From: Epibacterium ulvae
Lineage (GTDB): Bacteria > Pseudomonadota > Alphaproteobacteria > Rhodobacterales > Rhodobacteraceae
Assembly: GCF_018678075.1 (NCBI RefSeq)
Contig: NZ_JAHHIR010000025.1
Location: 1-64,000 of the forward strand
Direction: 5' to 3'
DNA: 64,000 nt
The notes beneath the pieces are model-generated. The model worked only from the letters and a program-made list of their open reading frames with translations, had not been told where the DNA came from and made no database searches. The translations under genes and the position numbers were made by a program. Positions 45,414 to 55,198 of the stretch are shown here, piece by piece; the first letter of the stretch is position 1; the number at the start of each line of letters is the position of its first letter.

Positions 45414-46401
45414 ATTTTGGAACAAATCACCGCAGTCGCTTGATCTGCGCCGTATGGTGTTGTCTCCCTTGGGGGCGCTTTATGCACGCGCTACACGCAA
45501 GCGTCTGGAAAAGGCAGAGCCGAAACGCCTAGGTATTCCCGTCATCTGTGTGGGCAATCTGAACGCAGGCGGCACCGGCAAAACGCCAACTGTGATCTGG
45601 TTGGTGCAATATCTGCAAAGCCTTGGCCATACGCCCATCGTGTTGAGCCGGGGTTATGGCGGCGCGTTGGCGGGTCCTGTGATTGTCGATCCGAAACACC
45701 ATGTCTCTGATGATGTTGGCGATGAACCGCTTTTGATTTCCGCCTTTGCACAGGTCTGTGTTGCCAAGGACCGCAGCGCCGGGGCGGAGCTGATCGTGCA
45801 ATCTAGGGCAAGCGTGCTGATTATGGATGACGGTTTCCAGAACCCCGCGCTTCACAAGGATATGTCGATCATCGTTGTTGATGCGGCCAAGGGCTTTGGC
45901 AATGGACGTTGCCTTCCGGCCGGCCCGTTGCGCGAACCTGTGGACGCAGGGCTCGCGCGTGCGGATCTAGTGCTTTCCTTGGGGGACGACTGCGCGCAGG
46001 CTGCATTTGTCGATCAATGGGGCGAACAGATCACCCTGCCTCATGTCACCGGGCATCTGGAACCGCTACAAACCGGAATGATCTGGCAAGATACGCCCGT
46101 TCTGGCCTTTGCCGGGATCGGACATCCGGAAAAGTTCTTTGCCACTCTGCGCTCACTTGGGGCCAAAATCCTGCGCAGCGAAGCGTTGGATGACCATCAA
46201 CCGCTGTCCAATGCGCTGATGGCACGTCTGGAGCATGAAGCCAAGCTGTTGAACGCCCAATTGGTGACAACGGAAAAAGACGCCATACGTCTGCCAGATA
46301 GCTTTCGGATGAAGGTGATCACCTTGCCCGTGCGCCTGTCGATTACAAAGGGCGACGCGCTCAGCAAACAAGTGAAAAAAGCAGCGCCGCCCCCCGCTTA
46401 A
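45397..46401 (+). CDS. lpxK: Tetraacyldisaccharide 4'-kinase
   Basis: 334 residues starting at GTG 45397 or ATG 45400, within the end of the kdtA-like gene. The kinase motifs are the Walker A in [25 protein letters not shown], the DEPLLIS region, and the [12 protein letters not shown] block typical of LpxK. It phosphorylates the 4' position of lipid A at the inner membrane. The pmbA-cysQ-kdtA-like-lpxK genes appear to be one transcript. A hairpin overlaps the stop codon. Confidence 0.93.
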   Translation: MMRPPEFWNKSPQSLDLRRMVLSPLGALYARATRKRLEKAEPKRLGIPVICVGNLNAGGTGKTPTVIWLVQYLQSLGHTPIVLSRGYGGALAGPVIVDPKHHVSDDVGDEPLLISAFAQVCVAKDRSAGAELIVQSRASVLIMDDGFQNPALHKDMSIIVVDAAKGFGNGRCLPAGPLREPVDAGLARADLVLSLGDDCAQAAFVDQWGEQITLPHVTGHLEPLQTGMIWQDTPVLAFAGIGHPEKFFATLRSLGAKILRSEALDDHQPLSNALMARLEHEAKLLNAQLVTTEKDAIRLPDSFRMKVITLPVRLSITKGDALSKQVKKAAPPPA

Positions 46402-46414
46402 AACGGGCGGCGGC
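46386..46414 (+). terminator. Hairpin at the end of lpxK
   Basis: GCCGCC-C-CCCG at 46386-46396 pairs with CGGG-C-GGCGGC at 46404-46414, one C-C mismatch, around CTTAAAA, which includes the stop codon. The following sequence has only TTGTTC, so termination is plausible but not strong. Confidence 0.6.
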
Positions 46415-46434
46415 TTGTTCGTAAAAAGGAAGGC

Positions 46435-47100
46435 TTAGCCTTCCAGCTCAGCCTCGATCAGCGCTTTGAGATCGTCATAGGGCTGATTGCGAATTGCAGT
46501 GCCGTTCAACACAAAGCTTGGAGTGGCTTCGACTTTGTCGGCGGTCGCGTTTTCCTGATACCAGGTCACCAGCGTCTGCGCCTTGGCTCCGTCCTGAAGG
46601 CAGGCGTCCAGCTGTTCACCTTCGATACCGGCCAGAAGACCGATTTTACGCAGCTCCGCTACGATCTCATTCGGGCCGCCAGCGCGGGCCCATTCTGATT
46701 GACCCTGGAACAACAGATCGGTGATGCCAAAGAACTTCTCGGGACCCGCACAACGCGCCATCATCGACGCCCACAGGCCGTAGCGGTCAAAAAAGACCTC
46801 ACGGTAGACGAATTTCACCTTGCCGGTGTCGATGTAGTCTTCCTTGAGCTGCTTGTACCCACCGGCGTGAAACCGTGCGCAATGCGGGCAGGTATAGGAC
46901 GCGTATTCGATCATGGTGATCGGAGCATCTTCGGCGCCCTGAACCATTTCAACGATGGTTGAGGTGTCGACCTCGGCTGCGTCTTGCGCATAGGCCGCGC
47001 TGACAAACGGCAGGGCAGACTGGCCCGCAACAGTGTTGATCCCAATAGAAGCAACAGTCAACGCTGCCGCGGTCAGGACTCCAGACATAAGACGGGACAT
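46435..47100 (-). CDS. Periplasmic DsbA-family thiol oxidoreductase
   Basis: 221 residues with a long signal peptide ending near YAQ (about residue 39). The redox motif is CPHC in IEYASYTCPHCARFH, followed by the helical insertion and the cis-proline loop ATPSFVLNG of the DsbA/DsbG fold. It probably introduces or repairs disulfides in the periplasm. It follows the DciA-like gene with two bases between, so the pair is cotranscribed, an arrangement opposite mutY that is common in Rhodobacterales. Confidence 0.9.
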   Translation of the reverse strand: MSRLMSGVLTAAALTVASIGINTVAGQSALPFVSAAYAQDAAEVDTSTIVEMVQGAEDAPITMIEYASYTCPHCARFHAGGYKQLKEDYIDTGKVKFVYREVFFDRYGLWASMMARCAGPEKFFGITDLLFQGQSEWARAGGPNEIVAELRKIGLLAGIEGEQLDACLQDGAKAQTLVTWYQENATADKVEATPSFVLNGTAIRNQPYDDLKALIEAELEG

Positions 47101-47102
47101 AT

Positions 47103-47624
47103 TTACCCTTTCCCTTGTGATTTCTGTTTGGTCAAAAAATTGCGCGCCAGGTTTTCCAGGGCCACGCGTAACTCATCGCTTTGGGCGCCATCCGCCACAT
47201 CTTGGGCTTCGGTCACAACCTTTGGGTCGGCAGGACGCGCCGCAGGTTTGGAGGCTTTGGTCTCAAACGACACATGCCCATCAGCAAACCCGGTTGGCGC
47301 CGTCTGGGTGATACGAATTTTTGAAATGGCGTTATAGCCGTAAACCGCATTCACCCGCGCACGCAGCTGCTCCTTCTGCATCTCTAACATCGGGGCCTGC
47401 GCGCCGGTTGTAAGTACTGTCAACGTCGCCCCAAACGAGCCGCGTCCATATCCGACGTTCACCGGCCGCGCGATGGCAGCGATATCGCTGCCTACCGTCT
47501 CTTCCCAATGGGTCAGCAGGCGCGATACGGCAAAGCCACGCGTTTCACCCGCCTTGCGGATCTGCTCGTTCAAAACCGAGCCGGTGCGCTTGAACCCGCG
47601 CGTGGATGATCGTCTAAATGACAT
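47103..47624 (-). CDS. DciA-like DUF721 protein
   Basis: 173 residues. RGFKRTGSVLNEQIRKAGETR and LLTHWEETVGSDIAAIARPV form the DUF721 N-terminal part, followed by ATLTVLTTGAQAPMLEMQ and LRARVNAVYGYNAISKIRI. DciA is the ancestral loader of the replicative helicase in bacteria without DnaC, which supports a replication role. There is a flexible C-terminal tail with TKASKPAARPADP. It is divergent from mutY with an 84-base gap. Confidence 0.85.
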   Translation of the reverse strand: MSFRRSSTRGFKRTGSVLNEQIRKAGETRGFAVSRLLTHWEETVGSDIAAIARPVNVGYGRGSFGATLTVLTTGAQAPMLEMQKEQLRARVNAVYGYNAISKIRITQTAPTGFADGHVSFETKASKPAARPADPKVVTEAQDVADGAQSDELRVALENLARNFLTKQKSQGKG

Positions 47625-47708
47625 GACAGTGGTTTTGCTTGACCCTCCCCCCTAATGTAAAGAGCCATCAAACAAGAACCACCCCTTCGGCGCGACGAGG
47701 TATAAACT

Positions 47709-48788
47709 ATGCGTGATGAAAAACCGGACTCTGGCGTGCTGAGCGATATCCTGCTGGCGTGGTATGATGTCCACGCCCGCGCGATGCCCTGGAGGACTGC
47801 ACCCGCTGACCGCGCCGCAGGGGTCGTGCCGGATCCCTATCGCGTTTGGTTGAGCGAGGTGATGCTGCAACAGACCACCGTTGCCGCTGTCGTCGACTAT
47901 TTTCAACGTTTTACCACCCGCTGGCCCACGGTCGCCGATCTGGCGGCGGCTCAAGATGACGATGTCATGGCTGAATGGGCGGGGTTGGGGTATTACGCTC
48001 GGGCGCGCAATTTGCTGAAATGCGCACGCGCAGTTGTCGCGGATCACGAGGGGCGCTTTCCGGACACATATGACGCCTTGCTGACCTTGCCCGGCATTGG
48101 CCCCTATACGGCGGCGGCAATTTCATCCATCGCATTTGACGCCCAAGAAACCGTGTTGGATGGCAATGTCGAACGCGTCATGGCGAGGATGTATGATATT
48201 CACGCGCCTCTTCCCGGTTCAAAACCAGAATTGAAATCACAGGCTGCGGCACTGACGCCTGCGATGCGCCCGGGGGACTACGCGCAGGCGGTGATGGACC
48301 TTGGCGCGACGATCTGCACACCAAAATCACCGGCCTGCGGGATTTGTCCCTGGCGCGCCCCTTGCCGCGCACGTGTGATGGGCACCGCAGCAGAGCTTCC
48401 CAAGAAGACGCCCAAAACGCCCAAACCCACCCGGCATGGTCATATCTATGTGGCCTGTACCTCCGATGGCAGGTGGCTGTTGGAGCGTCGCCCGGAAAAA
48501 GGGTTGCTGGGCGGCATGATGGGCTGGCCCGGGTCCGATTGGGCGGATGCGCCGGAGTCCGCGCCGCCGTTTGACGGTGACTGGCAACATTGCAGCGGTG
48601 AGGTGCGCCATACATTCACCCATTTCCATTTGATCCTGCAAGTCTACGTCGCGAGCGTTCCCGATGGGTTCAACCTGCAAGATCACCAAAGACTGGTTGA
48701 ACGCCACCAGTTCAATCCAACCGATTTGCCCACTGTCATGCGCAAAGCCTTCAAAATTTGCCGCACGTCCGAGGTATTGGGATCATAA
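47709..48788 (+). CDS. mutY: A/G-specific adenine glycosylase
   Basis: 359 residues. The helix-hairpin-helix and catalytic Asp lie in LTLPGIGPYTAAAISSIAFD and VLDGNVERVMARM; the Fe-S cluster cysteines are in CTPKSPACGICPWRAPC. The C-terminal MutT-like domain, with HTFTHFHLILQVYV, senses 8-oxoguanine. It removes adenine mispaired with 8-oxoG and works in the same pathway as Xth and oxidised-base repair. The family length is normal. alkB follows 54 bases downstream on the same strand. Confidence 0.95.
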   Translation: MRDEKPDSGVLSDILLAWYDVHARAMPWRTAPADRAAGVVPDPYRVWLSEVMLQQTTVAAVVDYFQRFTTRWPTVADLAAAQDDDVMAEWAGLGYYARARNLLKCARAVVADHEGRFPDTYDALLTLPGIGPYTAAAISSIAFDAQETVLDGNVERVMARMYDIHAPLPGSKPELKSQAAALTPAMRPGDYAQAVMDLGATICTPKSPACGICPWRAPCRARVMGTAAELPKKTPKTPKPTRHGHIYVACTSDGRWLLERRPEKGLLGGMMGWPGSDWADAPESAPPFDGDWQHCSGEVRHTFTHFHLILQVYVASVPDGFNLQDHQRLVERHQFNPTDLPTVMRKAFKICRTSEVLGS

Positions 48789-48842
48789 CAAATCCGGTCT
48801 AAGCTCGCCGTCGAACGCGTGCCCAATATCGATGAGTGTCAC

Positions 48843-49976
48843 ATGTCATCCAACCTGCCCCTGTCTCATTGGCGAAGCGCCCTGCCGTTCTGGTTGTCGT
48901 TCCTGCTGATCCCGCTGATCTGGGTCTCTGCCTATGCAGGCGGGCTCTGGGTTCTGCTGCCTCCGCTGGTCACCTGGTATCTCTTTGCGGTTCTGGATGC
49001 GGTTTTGGGACTGAACACCAACAATGCAGACCCAAAAACAGAGGACACCGATCTGGGCTGGTATCGTCGTCTGACACTGGCTTGGCCGCCCGCGCAGTTT
49101 CTGACGTTGTTTGGCTTGATCGCCTATGTCTCAGGCTCGGACCATCTGGGCAATTGGGAGAAATTTGGCGTCTTCTTTGGAATGGGCATCCTGAGCGGTA
49201 CAATTGGCATCAACTACAGCCACGAGCTGATGCATCAGAAAAACAAGGCGGAACGTTGGCTCGGCGATGCACTGTTGTCGATGGTGCTTTATTCGCATTT
49301 CCGGTCTGAACATCTGTTGGTGCATCATCGCTATGTGGGCACGCCACGCGACCCGGTGACGGCGCGATACAACGAAGGGTTCCACAGGTTTTACCCGCGT
49401 GTCCTGATCCAATGCTGGCGCTCTGCGTTTTCAGCTGAACGCGACATGCTGGCACGTAAGGCTCTGCCGTGGACACATCCACGCAATCCGTTCTTCCGCT
49501 ATTGGGCGCTGCAGCTACTGATGCTGGCCCTCGCCTTCCTCTGTGGTGGCTGGATCGGCGTCGTGTTCTTTTTGATCCAAGCGGGCGTGGCCATCTGGCA
49601 GCTTGAGGTCATCAACTACGTCGAACACTATGGTCTGACCCGCGAACATCTGGGCGATGGGAAATACGAACATGTCAAACCACGTCATTCGTGGAATGCG
49701 TCGCACAAAGCGTCAAACTGGTTGTTGATCAACTTGCAACGCCACTCGGACCACCATTACAAACCCGATCGGCGTTTCCCTTTGCTGCAGACCTATGACA
49801 CCGAAGAAGCGCCGCAACTGCCTTATGGCTATCCGATTATGGCGATGGCGGCGATGGTGCCCCCGGTCTGGCGACGCATGATGAACCCGCAGGTGCGCGC
49901 ATGGCGGCAGCAGTTCTATCCCGACATTGCTGACTGGTCGCCCTACAACAAAGCTTCGAACCCTAAACCCCGGTGA
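48843..49976 (+). CDS. alkB: Alkane 1-monooxygenase
   Basis: 377 residues from the ATG at 48843; a GTG at 48819 would add eight residues. The diiron histidine boxes typical of AlkB are present: HELMHQKNKAERW, EHLLVHHRYVGTPRDP and LQRHSDHHYKPDRRFP, plus NYVEHYGL between the last two. Several hydrophobic helices flank them. It hydroxylates terminal carbons of medium-chain alkanes at the inner membrane and needs rubredoxin and rubredoxin reductase, neither of which is encoded here. It may be expressed with mutY or from its own promoter. Confidence 0.92.
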   Translation: MSSNLPLSHWRSALPFWLSFLLIPLIWVSAYAGGLWVLLPPLVTWYLFAVLDAVLGLNTNNADPKTEDTDLGWYRRLTLAWPPAQFLTLFGLIAYVSGSDHLGNWEKFGVFFGMGILSGTIGINYSHELMHQKNKAERWLGDALLSMVLYSHFRSEHLLVHHRYVGTPRDPVTARYNEGFHRFYPRVLIQCWRSAFSAERDMLARKALPWTHPRNPFFRYWALQLLMLALAFLCGGWIGVVFFLIQAGVAIWQLEVINYVEHYGLTREHLGDGKYEHVKPRHSWNASHKASNWLLINLQRHSDHHYKPDRRFPLLQTYDTEEAPQLPYGYPIMAMAAMVPPVWRRMMNPQVRAWRQQFYPDIADWSPYNKASNPKPR

Positions 49977-49983
49977 TCCTGCG

Positions 49984-51369
49984 TTATGAATAGGACCAGA
50001 TGGTGATGGGCTCACGTATTCCACGCACAGTCTGGTGTTCAATGCGCGTGAACCCATCCAAAATATCGGTGGCACCGATCTCTGTAACAGAGGTTGCATA
50101 GGCGTCATCGCTGATCACGATCCTCGCCTTCAACACCCGCGTGAGTCCCTCTAACCGAGAGGCGACATTCACGGCCGTTCCGATGACCGCATATTCCAAT
50201 CGGTTTGCCCCAATGTCACCCAGCAAAGTCTCCCCAAAATGCACGCCGACACCAATCACAATTGGCGCTTCGCCGCGCCGTTTACGATCGCTGTTCCACT
50301 CGGAAATATTGTCCTGCATCGCCCGCGCACAGGCGATTGCGTCACTGGCATCACGCGCTCCGGCGACCGGCGTGCCAAAGGTCGCCATTAAACCGTCACC
50401 CAGATATTTGTCCAGTGTCCCATTGTGGCGAAAAACCTCGCGCTCCATGCGTCCGTGAAATTCGCGCAGCAGAGTGATCACATCAAAAGGCCGCATCGCT
50501 TCGGACATGCCGGTAAAGCCGACAATATCCACAAACAAGATCGCGGTGTTCTGGCGTTTGACCTCTTTCAACGGATCATCGTTTTGCGACAACTGTGCTA
50601 CTACGTTGGGTGAGAAATAGCGCGACAGGTTGGCCCGTTCGCGTTCCAGCGACGCATTGGACAGCAACAAGGCGTCAAATCTGCGGATCGAATATCCCAG
50701 TATGATCGCGGTCAGCAAAAAGACCATGACCTCCTGTATCCGCAGTGAAAGCATGAAACTGTTGGGGTCCATCAACTCCAGCATCCGCGGATAGTTCGCG
50801 AATGCCGCAAACACCACATCCTGAAACTGCGACGATGGTTCAGAGAAGTACCAGGCCAACGCCAGCGCCAGGAACCACAGCGCGCTTGTCCACGTGCCAA
50901 TTGCCACCACGGTGCGCCAGGAATAGGCCATCGTCCCGGCGGCGAGAATGATGAAGAAATACAGGAAATTGTCGAAGCGGTAGCTGAACGCAATGGGCAG
51001 CTCTGCGGGACCAAACGGGTTTGGGAAAATCATCGCAATGGTCATCACCGCAAGATCGGCAAGGATCAAAAGCAGCTCAATCCGTGACTGCCCAACCCGT
51101 CCGAACCGGCGGATCAACAGGCCGTTCAGGCACAAAAGGCCAAGCAACGCGTGATAATAAAGAACGCCCCAATCAGGATAGATAAAGAACAGGAAGAGCG
51201 CCGTGGCAGCCATCGCAATCCATCGCGCTTTGACGGCCAGCTCTAATCCACGCCTTTTGTGTTCTTCCAACGCAGAGCGCGCATAGGCCTGTCCGCCACC
51301 GGTTGACGTATTGGACGTTACGTCGATCTTGGGCGCGGCGTCGGACCCATCAATTGAAACATCTACCAT
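49984..51369 (-). CDS. Membrane-bound class III adenylate/guanylate cyclase
   Basis: 461 residues. Residues about 45-240 hold roughly six transmembrane segments (ARWIAMAATALFLFFIYPDW to VMVFLLTAIILGYSI). After a linker the class III catalytic domain begins with ILFVDIVGFTGMSEAMRPFD, carrying the metal-binding Asp, then DKYLGDGLMATFGTPV, the second Asp, and NVASRLEGLTRVL, the transition-state Asn and Arg. The substrate is probably ATP, but cGMP synthesis is not excluded. It is monocistronic; a terminator belonging to ccrM lies just upstream of its start. Confidence 0.9.
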   Translation of the reverse strand: MVDVSIDGSDAAPKIDVTSNTSTGGGQAYARSALEEHKRRGLELAVKARWIAMAATALFLFFIYPDWGVLYYHALLGLLCLNGLLIRRFGRVGQSRIELLLILADLAVMTIAMIFPNPFGPAELPIAFSYRFDNFLYFFIILAAGTMAYSWRTVVAIGTWTSALWFLALALAWYFSEPSSQFQDVVFAAFANYPRMLELMDPNSFMLSLRIQEVMVFLLTAIILGYSIRRFDALLLSNASLERERANLSRYFSPNVVAQLSQNDDPLKEVKRQNTAILFVDIVGFTGMSEAMRPFDVITLLREFHGRMEREVFRHNGTLDKYLGDGLMATFGTPVAGARDASDAIACARAMQDNISEWNSDRKRRGEAPIVIGVGVHFGETLLGDIGANRLEYAVIGTAVNVASRLEGLTRVLKARIVISDDAYATSVTEIGATDILDGFTRIEHQTVRGIREPITIWSYS

Positions 51370-51432
51370 GAAATCACCATTCCCTCAGCGCTCAACTTAA
51401 GCCTTTGTCTGTGATCATGAACCCATGAAGGC

Positions 51433-51459
51433 AAAAAAACCCCGCCGAAGAGGCGGGGT
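51433..51459 (-). terminator. Terminator of ccrM
   Basis: ACCCCGCC at 51439-51446 pairs with GGCGGGGT at 51452-51459 around GAAGA, and on the minus strand a seven-T run (51439-51433) follows. It lies about 60 bases past the ccrM stop. Confidence 0.92.
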
Positions 51460-51518
51460 CAGGTGTGGTGCTCCCTTCAAGAAGGGGCACCGGCGGTATT
51501 CTTTATCTGAGAAAAGGA

Positions 51519-52730
<1,212 letters not shown>

Positions 52731-53348
52731 TTACTCTTGATACAAGATCTTGTGTACGGGTTTAAAACTACGCCGATGATGTGGTGTCACACCCAGTGTC
52801 TTTAATGCATCACGGTGTTGTTGGGACGGGTACCCTGCATTCTTCTCCCATCCATATCCTGGAAACTGTTGCGCCAAATCCCCCATGATCCGATCGCGTT
52901 CTTCTTTGGCGACGATGGACGCGGCCGCGATGGACAAGGACTTTGCATCCCCTTTCACCACCGCTTCTGCGGGCAAATTCAATTCCTTAGGGATCAGATT
53001 TCCATCAATCAGCAGATAGTCCGGCGCCAGATCAAGACCGGCAACTGCACGTTCCATCGCCAGATGCGAGGCGCGCAGAATATTCAAATTATCAATTTCT
53101 TCGACAGTTGCATGGGCGATAGAAACCTCAGCTTTTTGCAAGATCTGCGTTTCAATTGCTGCGCGACGCTTGGGCGTCAGCTTTTTGGAGTCGTTCAGCC
53201 CTTGGGGTAGGTCTTCAAAATCGAGCACCACGGCGGCTGCAGTGACCGGTCCCGCCAACGGGCCACGGCCCACTTCGTCAACGCCAGCGATCCGAAGATA
53301 GCCACGCGCCTGGGCGGCCTCTTCCAATGTGAAATCAGGGTAATCCAT
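52731..53348 (-). CDS. rnhB: Ribonuclease HII
   Basis: 205 residues from the ATG at 53348, the start that gives the conserved MDYPDFTLEE opening; the frame extends to a GTG at 53423 but lacks family character there. The AAGGGGG before 53348 lies almost directly against the ATG, so the start is not certain. Catalytic acids are in RIAGVDEVGRGPLAGPVTAAA (the DEVGRG motif), LLIDGNLIP and SLSIAAASIVAKEERDRIM. It removes ribonucleotides from DNA:RNA duplexes. About 110 bases before ccrM on the same strand; a common transcript is possible. Confidence 0.93.
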   Translation of the reverse strand: MDYPDFTLEEAAQARGYLRIAGVDEVGRGPLAGPVTAAAVVLDFEDLPQGLNDSKKLTPKRRAAIETQILQKAEVSIAHATVEEIDNLNILRASHLAMERAVAGLDLAPDYLLIDGNLIPKELNLPAEAVVKGDAKSLSIAAASIVAKEERDRIMGDLAQQFPGYGWEKNAGYPSQQHRDALKTLGVTPHHRRSFKPVHKILYQE

Positions 53349-53466
53349 CCCCCTTGGATGCCGCGAATTTGCACGCCTCGCAACACAGAAGGAAAGAGCG
53401 GGGTGCACACCCACTCTTTCCACTGCTCAAATCCAAGTCTTGATGAACCTCAATGGCTGGTAGAGA

Positions 53467-53967
53467 TCAACGGTTCACCAAACGGTAACCATGTTTTTGC
53501 AGGCACCGGGTTCTATAGGCTGTGCGCTGCTTATAGCCATCGCGTATGGACAAGCGGCACTGACCCGGCAGGCTGTTCACGTAGCCATAGTTGCGTGACA
53601 GGCATCGTTGCGAAACCACCGTGCGGTTGCGGTTGTTTTGCGAAACAACTTTGGCGCAATGCGCTGGTAAGTCATATCTAGCCACCGACGACGGCAAGGG
53701 GCGCACACGGTTGTTGTGCTTGTCATGGCGGGTGTGCGTATTGCTACGGCTTCCTTGTGAATAGCTGTATTGGCCACGATTGCGATCTTTGCGTGCGTCG
53801 TTAACAGCCGCGCCAATCAGACCCAGCACAACCGCGCCTGCGATGAACTTCGCAACGTCTCCATCAGCACGTGCGGGGGCTGCGGAAAATCCGCTGACAA
53901 CCAGTGAAAGGCCAAGGATCAATGCAATAAATTTGCGATGTGGTTGGGGACGGAAAATAGGTTTCAT
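53467..53967 (-). CDS. Secreted basic cysteine-containing protein, unknown function
   Basis: 166 residues with an N-terminal signal (KFIALILGLSLVVSGFSAAP, cleavage expected near residue 34) that may also be read as a single membrane anchor. A second hydrophobic patch AKFIAGAVVLGLIGAAVNDA follows. The rest is very basic and Asn/Arg/Tyr rich, with four cysteines in a C-terminal region (PAHCAKVV, SQRCLS, GQCRLS, RTRCLQ) that may form two disulfides. No family was recognised. It stands alone on the minus strand, between rnhB and the next group. Confidence 0.7.
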   Translation of the reverse strand: MKPIFRPQPHRKFIALILGLSLVVSGFSAAPARADGDVAKFIAGAVVLGLIGAAVNDARKDRNRGQYSYSQGSRSNTHTRHDKHNNRVRPLPSSVARYDLPAHCAKVVSQNNRNRTVVSQRCLSRNYGYVNSLPGQCRLSIRDGYKQRTAYRTRCLQKHGYRLVNR

Positions 53968-54135
53968 AGGTTCAGACCTTTTCTAGGTTGAGGCCAAGGC
54001 ATGTGCCCTGTTGCTGAACCCACGATGGATGCACCCAGCAAAGACAGGCAATATCGACCCTTTGATATCGAATATCAGCGCATTCAAGCCTTTGAGGTTA
54101 TTGAATATCAGCGACGCTCCGCGCATTGTGAGCCT

Positions 54136-54429
54136 ATGTTGCAGAAAACCCTGATCCCCATTAGTGCAGCGCTTGCACTCACATTGGCCTCCCCGGTGTC
54201 AGCCGCGGAGTGCTATGCTGACTACAAGGCCAAAAAAGACAGCCCGCTGCGATTGCACTATGGTGTGGTGCAGTTGAAAGGACCCTGTAAGAAAGGTCCC
54301 GCAAAAAATGAAATCGCATCGCGAATTGCCTCTGATGGCTGGACACTTCTGAACGTTCTGTCGGTGTTTGGGCCGGACGGTTTGCAACAAAGGAAAGGCA
54401 ATGCAGGCTCCTTCTATCTCCGTTTCTGA
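54136..54429 (+). CDS. Small secreted protein, unknown function
   Basis: 97 residues from the ATG at 54136; the open frame from 54001 is not supported upstream of it. A signal peptide ends near LASPVSAAE (about residue 22). The mature part of about 75 residues has two cysteines (ECYADYK and GPCKKGP), which may pair, and ends SFYLRF. No family was recognised. Its last 29 bases overlap the membrane winged-helix gene, so the two are translationally linked. Confidence 0.72.
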   Translation: MLQKTLIPISAALALTLASPVSAAECYADYKAKKDSPLRLHYGVVQLKGPCKKGPAKNEIASRIASDGWTLLNVLSVFGPDGLQQRKGNAGSFYLRF

Positions 54430-55102
54430 GGTTCGCAGCGTTGGCAGCCGCATCATCGCGGTTGGCATTGTCTCCATTGTTGCTCTGCTCGCGGTTGCAG
54501 GCACGTTGCTGTTGCTAACCCTGCCCGACGCAAATGCGTTTAACACCCAGGTCGAACGCCTGTTTGTCGAAAGCGATATGACGTCGCAGGCAGAGATCAA
54601 GCTGCTGGAAATCCTGGCCCAGTCCGGAACCGCATTCGCAGACACGCTTGGCAGTTACCGCATGGTGATCTTTGTGCTGTTGGTCTTTGCCACCGCCATG
54701 ATGATCGCCGCGTTGGTTGTTCTGGCGATGCTGGTCACCCTGAACCGGCGCATGGCCCAGATCGAGCGTGATGGTATTCAGGTCAGCGAACTGCTGATCA
54801 GCAGAGACGAAAATATGGTCTACCTGAACAATATGGGCTTCAAACTGACCCCCGCCGCGATGGAGACATTGGCCGTCCTCGCCGAGGCGCGTCTGGACGG
54901 CGACGTTCTGTCCGGCGTTGAAATCGAATCCGTGATTTCAGGGCGCGACAGTGCCGATTGCGAGGAGGCCGCCGGTGCCACCAGGATCAAACGGCTGCGC
55001 GATACATTGGGAAATCAGATGGTCAGCGGGCTACTGGTAAAGAACATCGCCAAACGCGGCTATGTACTGGCCATTAGCAAAGATGTGATCCGGATGGTCT
55101 GA
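54401..55102 (+). CDS. Membrane protein with C-terminal OmpR-type winged helix
   Basis: 233 residues from the ATG at 54401, with AAAGGAAAG upstream. Two transmembrane helices (RIIAVGIVSIVALLAVAGTL near residue 20 and VIFVLLVFATAMMIAALVVL near residue 85) enclose a short periplasmic loop of about 45 residues. The cytoplasmic C-terminal part resembles a Trans_reg_C winged helix: LNNMGFKLTPAAMETLAVLA, IKRLRDTLG and VKNIAKRGYVLA. This is the reverse of ToxR and CadC, where the DNA-binding domain precedes the single membrane helix. There is no receiver domain. It overlaps the secreted protein's gene and precedes the DUF427-cyclase gene by 96 bases. A DNA-binding role is inferred from the fold pattern. 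Confidence 0.76.
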   Translation: MQAPSISVSEVRSVGSRIIAVGIVSIVALLAVAGTLLLLTLPDANAFNTQVERLFVESDMTSQAEIKLLEILAQSGTAFADTLGSYRMVIFVLLVFATAMMIAALVVLAMLVTLNRRMAQIERDGIQVSELLISRDENMVYLNNMGFKLTPAAMETLAVLAEARLDGDVLSGVEIESVISGRDSADCEEAAGATRIKRLRDTLGNQMVSGLLVKNIAKRGYVLAISKDVIRMV

Positions 55103-55198
55103 CCGTAAAATTGCATCGCAATTCGCACTACAAGGCTGGAAAATGCGCTAAGGTGCACCCATATCTCGCCTATGGCGCTGCAGCAAAGGAAACGGCCG

